A stretch of DNA of 64,000 nt from an uncultured Gammaproteobacteria bacterium. GTDB lineage: Bacteria; Pseudomonadota; Gammaproteobacteria; Arenicellales; JAANXG01. Shown one piece after another: positions 8,830-17,352 of the stretch (position 1 is its first letter; each line of letters opens with the position of its first letter). The stretch covers positions 1 to 64,000 of the forward strand of contig CAMYNL010000023.1 of the NCBI GenBank assembly GCA_947259705.1, in the 5' to 3' direction. Below the pieces are notes generated by a model. That model was not told the DNA's origin and did not search any database. It was given only the letters and a program-made list of their open reading frames with translations. Position numbers and translations under genes: made by a program.

Positions 8830-9637
8830 TCTCGAAATCAACGGTGTGCGTCTTTACTATCAGCGCTCGGGACGCGGCGAGCCACTGCTGTTACTGCATG
8901 GCCTGGGGTCCAGCGTCCTGGACTGGGAACGACAGGTTGACGTCTTCAGCACTGGCTTCGAGGTGATCACACTCGATCTGCGCGGCCACGGGCGCTCCGG
9001 AAAGCCGCCGGGTCCCTACAGCCTGGCGTTGTTTGCCGCTGATGTTAACGAGCTGGTGCAGACCCTGCGGCTCGGACCGGTGCATGTGCTGGGACTGTCG
9101 ATGGGCGGTATGGTGGCTTTCCAGTGGGCGCTGGACTATCCGCAGTCGGCGCGGTCCCTGATCATCGTCAACAGCGGTCCCGAGCTGGTGCCCCGTGGCT
9201 GGCGGGAGCGTTGGCAATTCACCAAGCGCCGGTGGATCGTCCGCATGCTCGGCATGCGGCGCATGGGCAAGGTGCTGGCAGAACAACTGCTGCCGGAACC
9301 GGATCAGGAAACGCTGCGGGCGGCATTTGTCGAAAGGTGGGCCGCTAACGAGCCCCGCGCCTACCTGCAGTCCCTGCGGGCAATAGTGGGTTGGAGCGTC
9401 GCCGGACGGATCAGCCAGTTGCAGATTCCCTGCCTGATCATCAGCGGCGATGCCGATTACACCCCGGTCGCCGCAAAGCGGGCCTACGCGGCGAGCATCC
9501 CCGGGGCCGAAGTCGTGGAAATCGCGAATTCGAGACACATGACGCCCATAGACCAACCCAGTGCCTTCAACCAGGCAGTGCTAGAATTCCTGGCGCGCCA
9601 GACACGCCAGGTCAGTGCAGGGCGTCGATCATCCTGA
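8822..9637 (+). CDS. alpha/beta-hydrolase
   Basis: A 271-aa soluble hydrolase. It has the oxyanion-hole motif LLLHGLGSS, the LDLRGHGRSGKP strand-turn, the nucleophile elbow GLSMGGM with Ser93, an acid in ISGDADYTPV and a catalytic His in NSRHMTP. This is the 3-oxoadipate-enol-lactonase/BioH-like branch of the fold, whose substrates are diverse and cannot be assigned here. It is translated from ATG 8822 inside the end of the rhodanese gene. Its 3' end overlaps by 26 bp the oppositely oriented unknown gene at 9612-10241. Confidence 0.88.
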   Translation: MPDLEINGVRLYYQRSGRGEPLLLLHGLGSSVLDWERQVDVFSTGFEVITLDLRGHGRSGKPPGPYSLALFAADVNELVQTLRLGPVHVLGLSMGGMVAFQWALDYPQSARSLIIVNSGPELVPRGWRERWQFTKRRWIVRMLGMRRMGKVLAEQLLPEPDQETLRAAFVERWAANEPRAYLQSLRAIVGWSVAGRISQLQIPCLIISGDADYTPVAAKRAYAASIPGAEVVEIANSRHMTPIDQPSAFNQAVLEFLARQTRQVSAGRRSS

Positions 9638-10241
9638 TCTTGCCACCCTGGGTCTGGCGGTAGAATCTCCGTAACTCGTTGTGCAGCAGGTGCCTGCAGC
9701 GGCGCCTGGCGTAACGGGCGGATAGACCCATGCAGTATTTGCCCGCGTAGTAATTGGCCGCTAGATAGCGCTCCTGTTCCTGAGGATCGAGAGATTCGTC
9801 GAGCCGGAAACATTCGAAAAGGTGGTGGCGCAGGAGCCCGTCGCCGCGGTCATCCCGCGACTGGTGGCGCAACCACACGTATTTGTCGACTTCCGCCTGC
9901 AATTCCAGTTCCAGCAAGGTCACGGCGCGGCCGTGACTGGCGTTCCAGCACAGATAAGTGAAGTGGCTGACGCCTTCCAGCGCCAGGCACAGGTCGTCGA
10001 AACTGGCGGCGCCGGCGGAACCGGCAGTCAGCCTGTTCAGCACCCCGGCATCCAGATACAGCGACATGTCGACATGTTCCTCGCCCGCCCGAACCAGCAG
10101 CCTCTCACGCGCTGCGGAAGGATGCCGCGTATCGAGTTGTCGGGCCACATCCATGTCCGTGATCAGGAAGTCGTCGACCAGGTAACCCGACGCCACCTCG
10201 TAAACATTCTCAAGGAATTCCTGCAGGGCCAGGAGCTGCAT
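9612..10241 (-). CDS. hypothetical protein (second gene of an unknown pair)
   Basis: A 209-aa soluble protein I do not recognise. It is rich in charged and aromatic residues, has no signal peptide or membrane helix, and its C-terminal third is strongly basic (ARYARRRCRHLLHNELRRFY). The N-terminal half has an acidic segment (YLVDDFLITDMDVARQLD). It starts 6 bp after the stop of the upstream gene (10248-10880), so the two form a transcription unit, and the first gene of the unit has a good ribosome site. The codon pattern and arrangement support a real gene. A DNA- or RNA-binding or phasin-like adaptor role is conceivable but has no direct evidence. Confidence 0.7.
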   Translation of the reverse strand: MQLLALQEFLENVYEVASGYLVDDFLITDMDVARQLDTRHPSAARERLLVRAGEEHVDMSLYLDAGVLNRLTAGSAGAASFDDLCLALEGVSHFTYLCWNASHGRAVTLLELELQAEVDKYVWLRHQSRDDRGDGLLRHHLFECFRLDESLDPQEQERYLAANYYAGKYCMGLSARYARRRCRHLLHNELRRFYRQTQGGKIRMIDALH

Positions 10242-10247
10242 CCGAAT

Positions 10248-10880
10248 TCAGTGCGACGTGTTGCTGGCGGAGCCCATGGTTACCTCTATTCCGACCTCAC
10301 GCAACTTGCGCGCTGCGCGGCGACTGCCAGTGCGCATCCATAGTTCGTACAAACGCAGCACGTCCTCGTTGTTGCCCCGTTCGGAGTTGTCGGCAACATC
10401 CGCGACCACATCGACGAAATCACCGAAGCGGCACGACAGTTCGTTAAAGATACCGGCACTTGCCTGACCGCGGACGCCGTTCGGGGGGTCCTCGCCCAGT
10501 GTGCCGTAGGCCGTCTCCCCCATGGCGATGTAGTAATCCACGTCCACCAGGCTGCGCTTCAGGCTGTCTGCAAACAGGCCGGCGACAAACAGTGCCACAT
10601 CACCCAGACGCTGTAGGATTACACGGCGTTGTTCGGGCAGCCTGGTATGCACCGCGTCACCGTAGAGCAAGGCCAGCGGGCTCAGTTCGAGGCCCTGTGG
10701 GGTCCACTCGTAAAAACGCTCGGAACGCGTGAAGCGGGCAAGAAGATTGACGAGATAGACCACCGTCTCTTCACGCGCCGATACCTGGTGTCTGTCGATC
10801 GCGTCGACGACTGATTGCTGAAAAAACGCACGCACATCTGTAGTAGTGATCACGCGCGAGCCGGATTGATGCGACGTCAT
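10248..10880 (-). CDS. hypothetical protein (first gene of an unknown pair)
   Basis: A 210-aa protein of unknown function. It is predicted to be mostly helical, begins MTSHQSGSRVITTTDVRAFF and contains FYEWTPQGLELSPLALLYGD and an acidic FGDFVDVVADVADN stretch. It has no transmembrane segment. I chose ATG 10880 because GGAGGT lies 7 bases upstream; the longer frame adds six residues. It is the promoter-proximal gene of a two-gene unit with 9612-10241. The repressed-looking 317-bp gap upstream, before cysB, shows no motif I can name. Confidence 0.7.
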   Translation of the reverse strand: MTSHQSGSRVITTTDVRAFFQQSVVDAIDRHQVSAREETVVYLVNLLARFTRSERFYEWTPQGLELSPLALLYGDAVHTRLPEQRRVILQRLGDVALFVAGLFADSLKRSLVDVDYYIAMGETAYGTLGEDPPNGVRGQASAGIFNELSCRFGDFVDVVADVADNSERGNNEDVLRLYELWMRTGSRRAARKLREVGIEVTMGSASNTSH

Positions 10881-11197
10881 GACGTATACCTCCGTCAAGA
10901 TGGTTTTCGACTCGTGGAGCGTCTTCCCTCACTTCTTGTTATAAGATTAATTATAGACCGGCGCAGCAGAAGGAAAAGTTAGCACTCCTGCAGAAGTGCT
11001 GCTGATTTCAGTTGCATCGAGGATCACGGTGTCGTGGCCACCGGTCGCAGGGCGGTCCCGTCCCCGGCTGAACCACAGGCACTCCCATTCCATGTTGCAA
11101 CCGGCAGCGCGCGGCAACCCAGAATTGTCCTGCGCAAAAAGGGCAATATTTGCTGTTCAACGGCGGGTTGAAACGGGCAGAGTATCAGCAGCCGCCG
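10881..11197. other. intergenic region
   Basis: A 317-bp gap between the unknown pair and cysB. I see no credible gene, RNA or strong terminator. It must hold the promoter for the minus-strand unknown pair, but no clear -35/-10 pair stands out. Confidence 0.4.
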
Positions 11198-12178
11198 CTA
11201 GCGTAGCTCCGCATGGGCGACGTATTTGTCGAATAACTCCTCCTGCCGGGACTTGTCGGCGGTAGCCTGCAGTTCCGTGACCACGTCGCGCGTCAGATGG
11301 GGCGCGAAGAGCTGGATAAAGTCGTAGACGTAGTTGCGCAGCCAGGCGTTATGACGAATCGCCAGGCTGGTCACGCTGGGATCAAACAGGTGGCCCGCAT
11401 CCAGGACCGCCAGATCGCCATCCTGCGCCGGATCGTAGGCCATGCGGGCGACAATGCCAATGCCCAGCCCGGTGCGCACGTAGGTCTTGATCACCTCAGC
11501 GTCTGCCGCAGTCAGCACCACGTTAAGGTCCAGGTCCTGCTCGGCGAACGCACGATTGATCACCGAGCGATCGGCGATGCCGAACACGTATGTGATGACC
11601 GGGTACCGCGCGATTGCTTTCAGGCTCAAGCGCCTGTTATTCGCGAGCGGATGATCCTTGGGGGTCAACACGCAGCGGTTCCAACGATAACAGGGCAACA
11701 ACACCAGGTCGTCGAACAGGTACAGGGCTTCGGTGGCAATACCGATATCCGCCTCGCCGGTCGCGGTCATCTCGGCGATCTGCGTCGGCGTGCCCTGGTG
11801 CAGGTGCAGAGACACCCCCGGATAGCGGCTGCTGAATTCCTTGATAATCCCCGGCAACGCGTAGCGTGCCTGGGTATGTGTGGTGGCGATGACGAGATTG
11901 CCGGAAGCGGGTGCGCGGATATCGTCAGCAATGCGATGGATGTTGTCAACTTCATGAAGAATACGTTCCACCGAGGCTATCATTGCCCGCCCACCTTCCG
12001 ATAACTCAGTGAGTTGCTTGCCTCGGCGGACGAAGATCGTGAATCCCAGTTCGTCCTCGAGGCGTTTGATCTGACTGCTGATCCCGGGTTGCGAGGTGTA
12101 GAGGCGGTCCGCCGCGGCGGTAATGTTCATGCCTTGCCGCACGATTTCCGACACGTACTGCAGTTGACGAAGCTTCAT
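11198..12178 (-). CDS. cysB: LysR-family regulator of CysB type
   Basis: A 326-aa transcription regulator of cysteine biosynthesis and sulfate assimilation. The N-terminal helix-turn-helix reads MKLRQLQYVSEIV and DRLYTSQPGISSQIKRLEDE, very close to CysB, and the length matches CysB (about 324 aa). The effector domain has the T-x-T-Q-A-R-Y motif (ATTHTQARYALP), which in CysB lies near the sulfate/O-acetylserine site. Cbl, its close paralogue, is an alternative. No cys biosynthesis gene adjoins it, so it acts in trans. Confidence 0.88.
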   Translation of the reverse strand: MKLRQLQYVSEIVRQGMNITAAADRLYTSQPGISSQIKRLEDELGFTIFVRRGKQLTELSEGGRAMIASVERILHEVDNIHRIADDIRAPASGNLVIATTHTQARYALPGIIKEFSSRYPGVSLHLHQGTPTQIAEMTATGEADIGIATEALYLFDDLVLLPCYRWNRCVLTPKDHPLANNRRLSLKAIARYPVITYVFGIADRSVINRAFAEQDLDLNVVLTAADAEVIKTYVRTGLGIGIVARMAYDPAQDGDLAVLDAGHLFDPSVTSLAIRHNAWLRNYVYDFIQLFAPHLTRDVVTELQATADKSRQEELFDKYVAHAELR

Positions 12179-12244
12179 ATAAACACTAATACGTTAAGTG
12201 CCCTGCAATATACCTGACAATTATACTCCGGGCGCGGCGGTGGG

Positions 12245-12505
12245 TCAGCGCCCGTCGTGGGTGCGGACGCCAGCCCATAGTACCAGCCACACTGAACCTC
12301 CCACCGCGGCGCCGAAGGCGCTGCCGAACACCTGTCCCGAGGCGCCGGCATGTGCCAGCGTCACCGCCAACCCGCATATCGCGCCGCTACCAGCCCCCAC
12401 CACAAGCAACGCCCCGCCGCGGCGCAGCCCGACCAGCCATGCCAGGCCCATCGCCGCGCTGCAAACCGAGGCGGTCAGCAGGGTGATGATGAGCCAGGGG
12501 ATCAT
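12245..12505 (-). CDS. small membrane protein coupled to ybaK
   Basis: An 86-aa protein with about three hydrophobic helices (IPWLIITLLTASVCSAAMG, GALLVVGAGSGAICGLAV, AVGGSVWLVLWAGV) rich in Gly and Ala. The start ATG 12505 overlaps the ybaK stop as ATGA, implying translational coupling. A longer frame to 12742 runs out of phase through ybaK and is not a good candidate. Function unknown; the coupling is the main support that it is a gene. Confidence 0.6.
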   Translation of the reverse strand: MIPWLIITLLTASVCSAAMGLAWLVGLRRGGALLVVGAGSGAICGLAVTLAHAGASGQVFGSAFGAAVGGSVWLVLWAGVRTHDGR

Positions 12506-12975
12506 GACACCCGGCCCAGCACGGCGGTCTCGGCAGTACAGAGTCGCTGCAGCGCCTGCGGTGTTAGTTCCAATTCCAGGCCGCGGCGCCCGCCGCTGAC
12601 GAATATGGTGTCGAACTGCAGCGCCGACTCGTCTATCCACGTTCGAAGCCGGCGCTTCTGGCCCAGCGGGCTGATCCCACCCACCAGGTATCCTGTGACC
12701 CGTTCGGCATCGCGGGGACTGGCCATGACCGGTCTCTTGCATCCCGCCAGCCCGGCCAGCGCCTTGAGATCCAGCCGCGTACTTACCGGTATGATCGCGA
12801 CGATATGTGCACGGCGCTGCACCGCCAGCACCAGGGTCTTGAACACGCGGGCCGGATCAAGCGCCAGCGCTCTGGCCGCCTCCTCACCGTAGGCCGCGGA
12901 ACCTTGGGCATGCCGGTACTCGTGCAACAGGTATGAGATACCCGCCCGGTCCACTGCGCTGATCGCCGGTGTCAT
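12502..12975 (-). CDS. ybaK: YbaK/EbsC-type Cys-tRNA(Pro) deacylase
   Basis: A 157-aa cytoplasmic trans-editing enzyme that hydrolyses cysteine mischarged on tRNA(Pro). Family features are the DPARVFKTLVL segment with its conserved Lys, the VTGYLVGGISPLGQKRRL core and the FVSGGRRGLELELTPQ C-terminal part. Length is as expected for YbaK. It ends in a 4-bp overlap with a small membrane-protein gene and is divergent from the kinase gene, with their 5' ends about 80 bp apart. Confidence 0.93.
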   Translation of the reverse strand: MTPAISAVDRAGISYLLHEYRHAQGSAAYGEEAARALALDPARVFKTLVLAVQRRAHIVAIIPVSTRLDLKALAGLAGCKRPVMASPRDAERVTGYLVGGISPLGQKRRLRTWIDESALQFDTIFVSGGRRGLELELTPQALQRLCTAETAVLGRVS

Positions 12976-13054
12976 GAAATTCTACGCTTGGGCGACGGGT
13001 GTTGGTGGTAAACTCCGGCGACATTTCACCTGTTGCGGAACAAGTGCGTCAAAC

Positions 13055-13792
13055 ATGCCTCTAGCGAAGCAGCGCAAGATCAAACTGACCGCCTTCAATC
13101 TCAAACCGGGCACGCTGCTGGCAGAAAAATACGAGATCATGGAAAAACTGGGGTCCGGCTGGGAAGGTGAAGTCTATCTGGTCAAAGAGAAGTCGGCCAA
13201 CATCGAACGCACCGCCAAGCTGTTCTTTCCCCAGCGAAATGTCCGCAACAAGAACATCCGTTTCTACGCCAAGAAACTGCACAAGCTCCGGCACTGTCCC
13301 ATCGTCACCCAGTATCACACGCAGGACACTTTCCTGTTTCGTGATTTCCCGATTCATTTCCTGGTCTCCGAGTTCGTCCGGGGTGAACGCCTGACCCAGT
13401 TCATCAACCGGCAACGCGGCAAGCGGCTGCCACCTTACCAGGCCTCCCGCCTGCTTTACGATCTCACCGTAGGCATAGAATGTATACACCAGACCAATGA
13501 CTATCATGGAGACCTGCACTCCGACAACGTGATGGTCCAGGGATGCGGCATTCATTTCGACCTCAAGCTGCTGGACATGTTTCACTGGGGGTCACCGAGA
13601 GCGGAAAACCTGCAGGCCGACATTACGGACCTGGTTCGTCTCTATTACGACGCGCTGGGCGGACAGCAGCACTACCGACATCAACCGCGGGCGGTAAAAG
13701 AGATCTGCTGTGGTCTCAAGCGTTCCCTGATACTGAGAAAGTTCCGCTCCGCCAGCAAATTGCGACTGCACCTGGAGAAACTACGGTGGTAG
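13055..13792 (+). CDS. Ser/Thr protein kinase-like protein
   Basis: A 245-aa soluble, minimal eukaryotic-like kinase. It has a glycine loop (KLGSGWEGEVYLV), the ATP lysine K55 (RTAKLFF), a catalytic loop HGDLHSDN (Asp153, Asn158) and a metal-binding Asp174 in LLDMFHWG, where classical kinases have DFG. It lacks a membrane helix or sensor domain. I favour ATG 13055; in-frame codons extend to 12974, which would overlap the divergent ybaK. The next gene encodes a PP2C phosphatase overlapping by 7 bp, so kinase and phosphatase probably act on the same substrate. The HGDLH loop resembles small-molecule and lipopolysaccharide kinases, which is an alternative reading. Confidence 0.83.
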   Translation: MPLAKQRKIKLTAFNLKPGTLLAEKYEIMEKLGSGWEGEVYLVKEKSANIERTAKLFFPQRNVRNKNIRFYAKKLHKLRHCPIVTQYHTQDTFLFRDFPIHFLVSEFVRGERLTQFINRQRGKRLPPYQASRLLYDLTVGIECIHQTNDYHGDLHSDNVMVQGCGIHFDLKLLDMFHWGSPRAENLQADITDLVRLYYDALGGQQHYRHQPRAVKEICCGLKRSLILRKFRSASKLRLHLEKLRW

Positions 13793-14664
13793 CGCCCACA
13801 GACCCGGCGCAGACCGGAACCTCCGCCTTACAGTCAGCCCGGCTGTATGCGGAAACCGACTGCCGGCAACCGGATCACTACCGGTTCCTCAGCGGCCATG
13901 CCACCGCCTTTACCCACCGTTCACCGGTCAAGCATAGCGCCAACGAGGACGCCATGGCCCTGGTCCCCATCACCCAAGACGCCGGCGTGCTGATCGTGGC
14001 GGATGGCGTGGGCGGCATGCCCCAGGGACACAGCGCGTCACGCATCACGGTGCAGACTATGATGGACGCGCTGGTCAAGGTGCACCAGGCCGGCCATATC
14101 CGGGAAGCGATACTGGATGGGATCGAGCACGCCAACCGCAGCATACTCGAGTCGCGCACCGGCGCGGCAGCGACGCTGTGCGTGGTTGAAATCAGCGGTC
14201 CCGTCATCAGGTCCTACCATGTCGGTGATGCCTTCGTCCTGCTCACCGGCCAGCGCGGCCGCCTCAAGTTTCAGAACATCCCTCATTCCCCGGTCGGTTA
14301 CGCCGTTGAAGCCGGGCTGCTGCACGAGGACGATGCCGTCCATCATGAGGAGCGCAACCTGGTGTCCAACGTGGTGGGCGATGCGGACATGCGCATCGAC
14401 ATCGGGCCCGCCATCACCATGGCTGCCCGTGACACCCTGCTGCTGGCGAGCGACGGGCTGGCGGACAACCTCTATGTCGAGGAAATAGTAAACCATATTC
14501 GGGTGGGACCGCTGCGCAAGGTGGCATCAACGCTGGCGGCGACCTGTAAACAACGCATGATGGCCCCGGTTGGGGACAAACCGGGTCACCCGGATGACTT
14601 GAGCTTCATTGTCATGCGGCTGGAGAACCGCACTCGGGCACCGCAGATCACCATGGAATTTTGA
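13786..14664 (+). CDS. PP2C-family protein phosphatase
   Basis: A 292-aa Ser/Thr phosphatase. Motifs are the early KHSANEDAM, the metal-binding VADGVGGMPQG, YHVGDAFVLL, and TLLLASDGLADNL with a late HPDDLSFIVMR giving the last metal Asp. The start is GTG 13786, preceded by GGAGA seven bases upstream, and overlaps the kinase stop by 7 bp; the frame open to 13543 lies inside the kinase gene in another phase. Kinase-phosphatase pairs like this control type VI secretion in some bacteria, but no such genes are nearby. Confidence 0.88.
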   Translation: MVAPTDPAQTGTSALQSARLYAETDCRQPDHYRFLSGHATAFTHRSPVKHSANEDAMALVPITQDAGVLIVADGVGGMPQGHSASRITVQTMMDALVKVHQAGHIREAILDGIEHANRSILESRTGAAATLCVVEISGPVIRSYHVGDAFVLLTGQRGRLKFQNIPHSPVGYAVEAGLLHEDDAVHHEERNLVSNVVGDADMRIDIGPAITMAARDTLLLASDGLADNLYVEEIVNHIRVGPLRKVASTLAATCKQRMMAPVGDKPGHPDDLSFIVMRLENRTRAPQITMEF

Positions 14665-14704
14665 ACTACCAGCGGTGGCGGGAAGTCGCCGGAACGAGCG
14701 CGCG

Positions 14705-15652
14705 CTAGATTCCCGTCCCTTCGGGACTGACTTCGACTGGCAACTTCCCGTTGCTGGTGAAATAGTCACACCTATCGAGGAATTCACCTGTGGTCTTGCG
14801 CATCGGCACACGGGCTCCGGCGAGATACGTCAGCACGTTCTTGCCTTCCTTGAGCAGACGCATGCCGTCGGCGACGCGGCGCTTCAGTATGTCATCCGCT
14901 GTCCGCGGCAGGGTCGGCTCGAATTCCGTCAGTGCCTCGCTGGCCGCCACGAAACGCGGCCATACTTCAAAGATCGCCCAGTCGCTGCGTACCGTTTCGG
15001 CCTCCATCTTGGCCGCCTCGGCGAGCTCCAGGATGATCGGACCGACACCCTCGAACTCCGGCAGCGGAACCAGTGTCTTCACGACATGACGCGCGATGCG
15101 GTCTATGTCCCGCATGGTCTGAGCGATCTTGAAATAGCGTTGCTCGTAGAATTGCTCCATCGGCATGGTAAACGCCTTCAACGGCTCGCCCCACAATTCG
15201 TCGATGCCTTCCTCACCGCTGTAGTGCTTGACGCTGTTGCCGAGGTTCAATGCTTCCTTAAAACAGTCTCCACATTCAAGCATGAGTTCGTTGCGAAGAT
15301 CGATATGGACCCCTTTCTCGGCCAGTTGCACGATGGTCGTGAAGATATCGGCGGCGCGGTTGAACAGTGCACCCGCCAGCATAGCACCGTTGACGCGCTT
15401 CTTGCGCGGGTCGCTCTCCGTCTCGTAGGTCTCCCGGGCGATATCCAGTTTCTCCCCAGGTGTGTTAATGCCGGGTTCGGTGTGGTGAAACGCGCGTCGG
15501 GTTAGAGACTCTATCAGCGCCTTTTTCTCCGCCAGCGTATCTTCCGGCGGCGCGTAGTAGCGTATCCAGTAACCGTCGTAGTAAATGCAGATCTTTCCAT
15601 TGATCTCCTTAATGTAACCATTTTCGTAGTGTGGTTTTGCGGCATGCAGCAT
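14705..15652 (-). CDS. hypothetical protein, predominantly helical
   Basis: A 315-aa soluble protein that I cannot assign. It begins with an ENGYIKEINGKICIYYDGYW segment, like a small beta module, followed by long helical stretches with several charged repeats and a conserved-looking Cys pair (LECGDCF). There is no signal peptide. ATG 15652 follows GAGGTGC; the upstream frame to 15781 is proline-rich and unlikely. It converges on the kinase-phosphatase pair, with a 40-bp gap, and could be its substrate or regulator, which is pure inference from position. Confidence 0.7.
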   Translation of the reverse strand: MLHAAKPHYENGYIKEINGKICIYYDGYWIRYYAPPEDTLAEKKALIESLTRRAFHHTEPGINTPGEKLDIARETYETESDPRKKRVNGAMLAGALFNRAADIFTTIVQLAEKGVHIDLRNELMLECGDCFKEALNLGNSVKHYSGEEGIDELWGEPLKAFTMPMEQFYEQRYFKIAQTMRDIDRIARHVVKTLVPLPEFEGVGPIILELAEAAKMEAETVRSDWAIFEVWPRFVAASEALTEFEPTLPRTADDILKRRVADGMRLLKEGKNVLTYLAGARVPMRKTTGEFLDRCDYFTSNGKLPVEVSPEGTGI

Positions 15653-15777
15653 CGGTCCGCACCTCGCTAGTCTTGATCTGGTCTGATTATTGTATCGGGC
15701 GGGTATTGTATGCCCTTTAGGCGCCGGATTCATGCCTGATGCAGCGAATAAAACCCGTACCCGGCCCGGCGGGGGTG

Positions 15778-16231
15778 TCATCCACCGGCGTCGACGCCTT
15801 CGACACGCTTTATACCGGCGCGCATCTCGGACGGGATGGATGCCTTGCGATGCAGGCGGTAGTCATAGCTCACCACCAGTCCGTCCCCGGTGGCCGTCAC
15901 CCGGCAGTGGCGATGGCCGAACACCAGGTATTCCTGAGTGAAGCAATCGACACCGAGATCGCGCGACCTGGCGCCCACAGACAAGCTGTCGGGATACGTC
16001 ACGGGAAACCTGCACCTTATCGAAGTGGCCGCAAGGATGGGCCCCACTGCGGTATGTGTTTACCCAGTCCGGGTCACCAAGACGCTCCAGAAAGGCAATC
16101 CCAGCGCTTTCGAACTAACGCAGGTAGTAGACGTCGCTGACATGACCGGAGGTATCCATGTCACCCCAGCGCACGGGGATCTCGACCGCGACTGGATAGC
16201 CACGCAACAGTTCGGGAATCGATGGCAGCAT
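15778..16231 (-). pseudogene. decayed hot-dog acyl-CoA thioesterase (YbgC/4HBT type)
   Basis: Two minus-strand frames together spell one 4HBT-family thioesterase. The first gives VEIPVRWGDMDTSGHVSDVY with the catalytic Asp of the family, then meets a TAG at 16115-16117 exactly where the family has Tyr (LR-Y-FES). Reading on in the same frame gives FESAGIAFLERLGDPDW. Near 16040-16048 the frame shifts by one base into GPILAATSIRCRF and runs to the normal-looking end. One nonsense codon plus one frameshift make a functional product unlikely unless they are assembly errors. ATG 16231 is the likely ancestral start. Confidence 0.8.
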
Positions 16232-16260
16232 CAAGTCAGACTCTCGACCGGCCTGGGTCA

Positions 16261-16644
16261 TCATCGCGACAGCGGTGACGAGCGTCTGCATGCCCGCCGC
16301 CATAGCAACCCATACACGATCAGGTTGCCTGCCGCCAGGGCGATGCCCAGCGACCATTGCCATTTCACGTCAAGGCCCGGGGGGTAAAGTACCGGCATGA
16401 TGTAGTGTTCGACAAAGCCGCCTCCGTAGCCGCCTTCACCCGCCCGCCGCCGCAATTCGTTCTCCAGCGGTGTAAGCGGGCATATCCAGCCGTTGATCTC
16501 CACCGTCACGCCCCAGACCAGGGCCGGCAGGTGCATCCACGCCAGCCGCGGCCATTTGAAGCACAACAGCCCGCCGAAGATTACGAACAGCACGAAGCCT
16601 AGATGGAGGATTACAATGACGTCCGCGAGCCAACGTTCCCACAT
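16261..16644 (-). CDS. DUF2784 membrane protein
   Basis: A 127-aa protein with four predicted helices and the family signature WMHLPALVWGVTVEINGW followed by CPLTPLENELRRRAG and GYGGGFVEHYIMPVLYP. Function is unknown for the family. It ends 29 bp before the decayed thioesterase gene on the same strand and lies 71 bp after the CBS gene, so the three may share a transcript from upstream. Confidence 0.88.
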   Translation of the reverse strand: MWERWLADVIVILHLGFVLFVIFGGLLCFKWPRLAWMHLPALVWGVTVEINGWICPLTPLENELRRRAGEGGYGGGFVEHYIMPVLYPPGLDVKWQWSLGIALAAGNLIVYGLLWRRACRRSSPLSR

Positions 16645-16715
16645 TGCTAACCGTCAATAACCTGCCGGCGGTGGACAGCGGCCGCGGTGCCGCTAGCGCC
16701 CGTGCGCCGCGGCCG

Positions 16716-17111
16716 TCACCAGAGCGCCCCCAGTGCCTTGAATACGTCGCGGCGGCTGATCTGCCCCACCACGCGGTTTTCCTCCAGCACCGGATAACGG
16801 CGGTAGCGACCGTTCACGAACATCCTGGCTACTTCGATGATGCTGGTTTCAGCATGCACCGTGCTCACCGAGCGATTCATGTATTCACCAACCTTGCCGC
16901 CGGGTTCTCCGTTATAGCCGGCATCCAGTGCCACCTGCAGGCAGTCTCTCTCCGAAAGCATGCCGATCAGAGTGCCGTGCTCGTCTACCACGGGTGCACC
17001 GGAGATCCCGTTTTCCAGCAGTTTGTGGATCGCGGTGAGCACATCCATGTCGGCAGTGAAGGTGACCAGGTTGGCCGACATGTAGTCCTTAACGGCGATT
17101 GATTTGAGCAT
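16716..17111 (-). CDS. CBS-domain pair protein
   Basis: A 131-aa protein made of two CBS domains (about 6-60 and 75-131) and little else, with the typical DYMSANLVTFTADMDVLTAI and GAPVVDEHGTLIGMLSERD. Such stand-alone modules bind adenine nucleotides and regulate partners. A GAGGCGG ribosome site precedes ATG 17111. It follows nqrM by 12 bp, so it is probably the last gene of the nqr transcript, suggesting (inference) energy-state sensing. A second, related CBS protein is at 50336-50770. Confidence 0.9.
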   Translation of the reverse strand: MLKSIAVKDYMSANLVTFTADMDVLTAIHKLLENGISGAPVVDEHGTLIGMLSERDCLQVALDAGYNGEPGGKVGEYMNRSVSTVHAETSIIEVARMFVNGRYRRYPVLEENRVVGQISRRDVFKALGALW

Positions 17112-17123
17112 TCGTCTGCCGCC

Positions 17124-17348
17124 TCAAGATACGGAACGATCTGCAGGCGCCAGGCACCGCCCGGTGGCGCGCTCCTTGTTGCGGCAGCGATCCTGGTTGA
17201 CGCATACCGCGCAGGAACCCTCGAGGCCCTCGATGGCATTCAGCCCACCGCAGCTGCCCTTCAGTGAGCGGCCGTGCACCATGACGCCCACCGCCATCGC
17301 CAGTACGGCAATGGCCATCACCACGAAGCTTATGACGAACGTTTCCAC
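17124..17348 (-). CDS. nqrM: Na+-NQR maturation protein NqrM
   Basis: A 74-aa protein with one N-terminal membrane helix, then KGSCGGLNAIEG and CAVCVNQDRC. The Cys-rich tail matches NqrM (DUF539), needed to insert the iron centre held by NqrD and NqrE. It starts 4 bp after the apbE stop, the position expected in gammaproteobacterial nqr operons. Confidence 0.93.
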   Translation of the reverse strand: METFVISFVVMAIAVLAMAVGVMVHGRSLKGSCGGLNAIEGLEGSCAVCVNQDRCRNKERATGRCLAPADRSVS

Positions 17349-17352
17349 CGGA

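Noticed and set aside
13055..14664. Kinase/phosphatase pair as type VI secretion regulators
   Set aside because: No type VI structural genes anywhere in the window.
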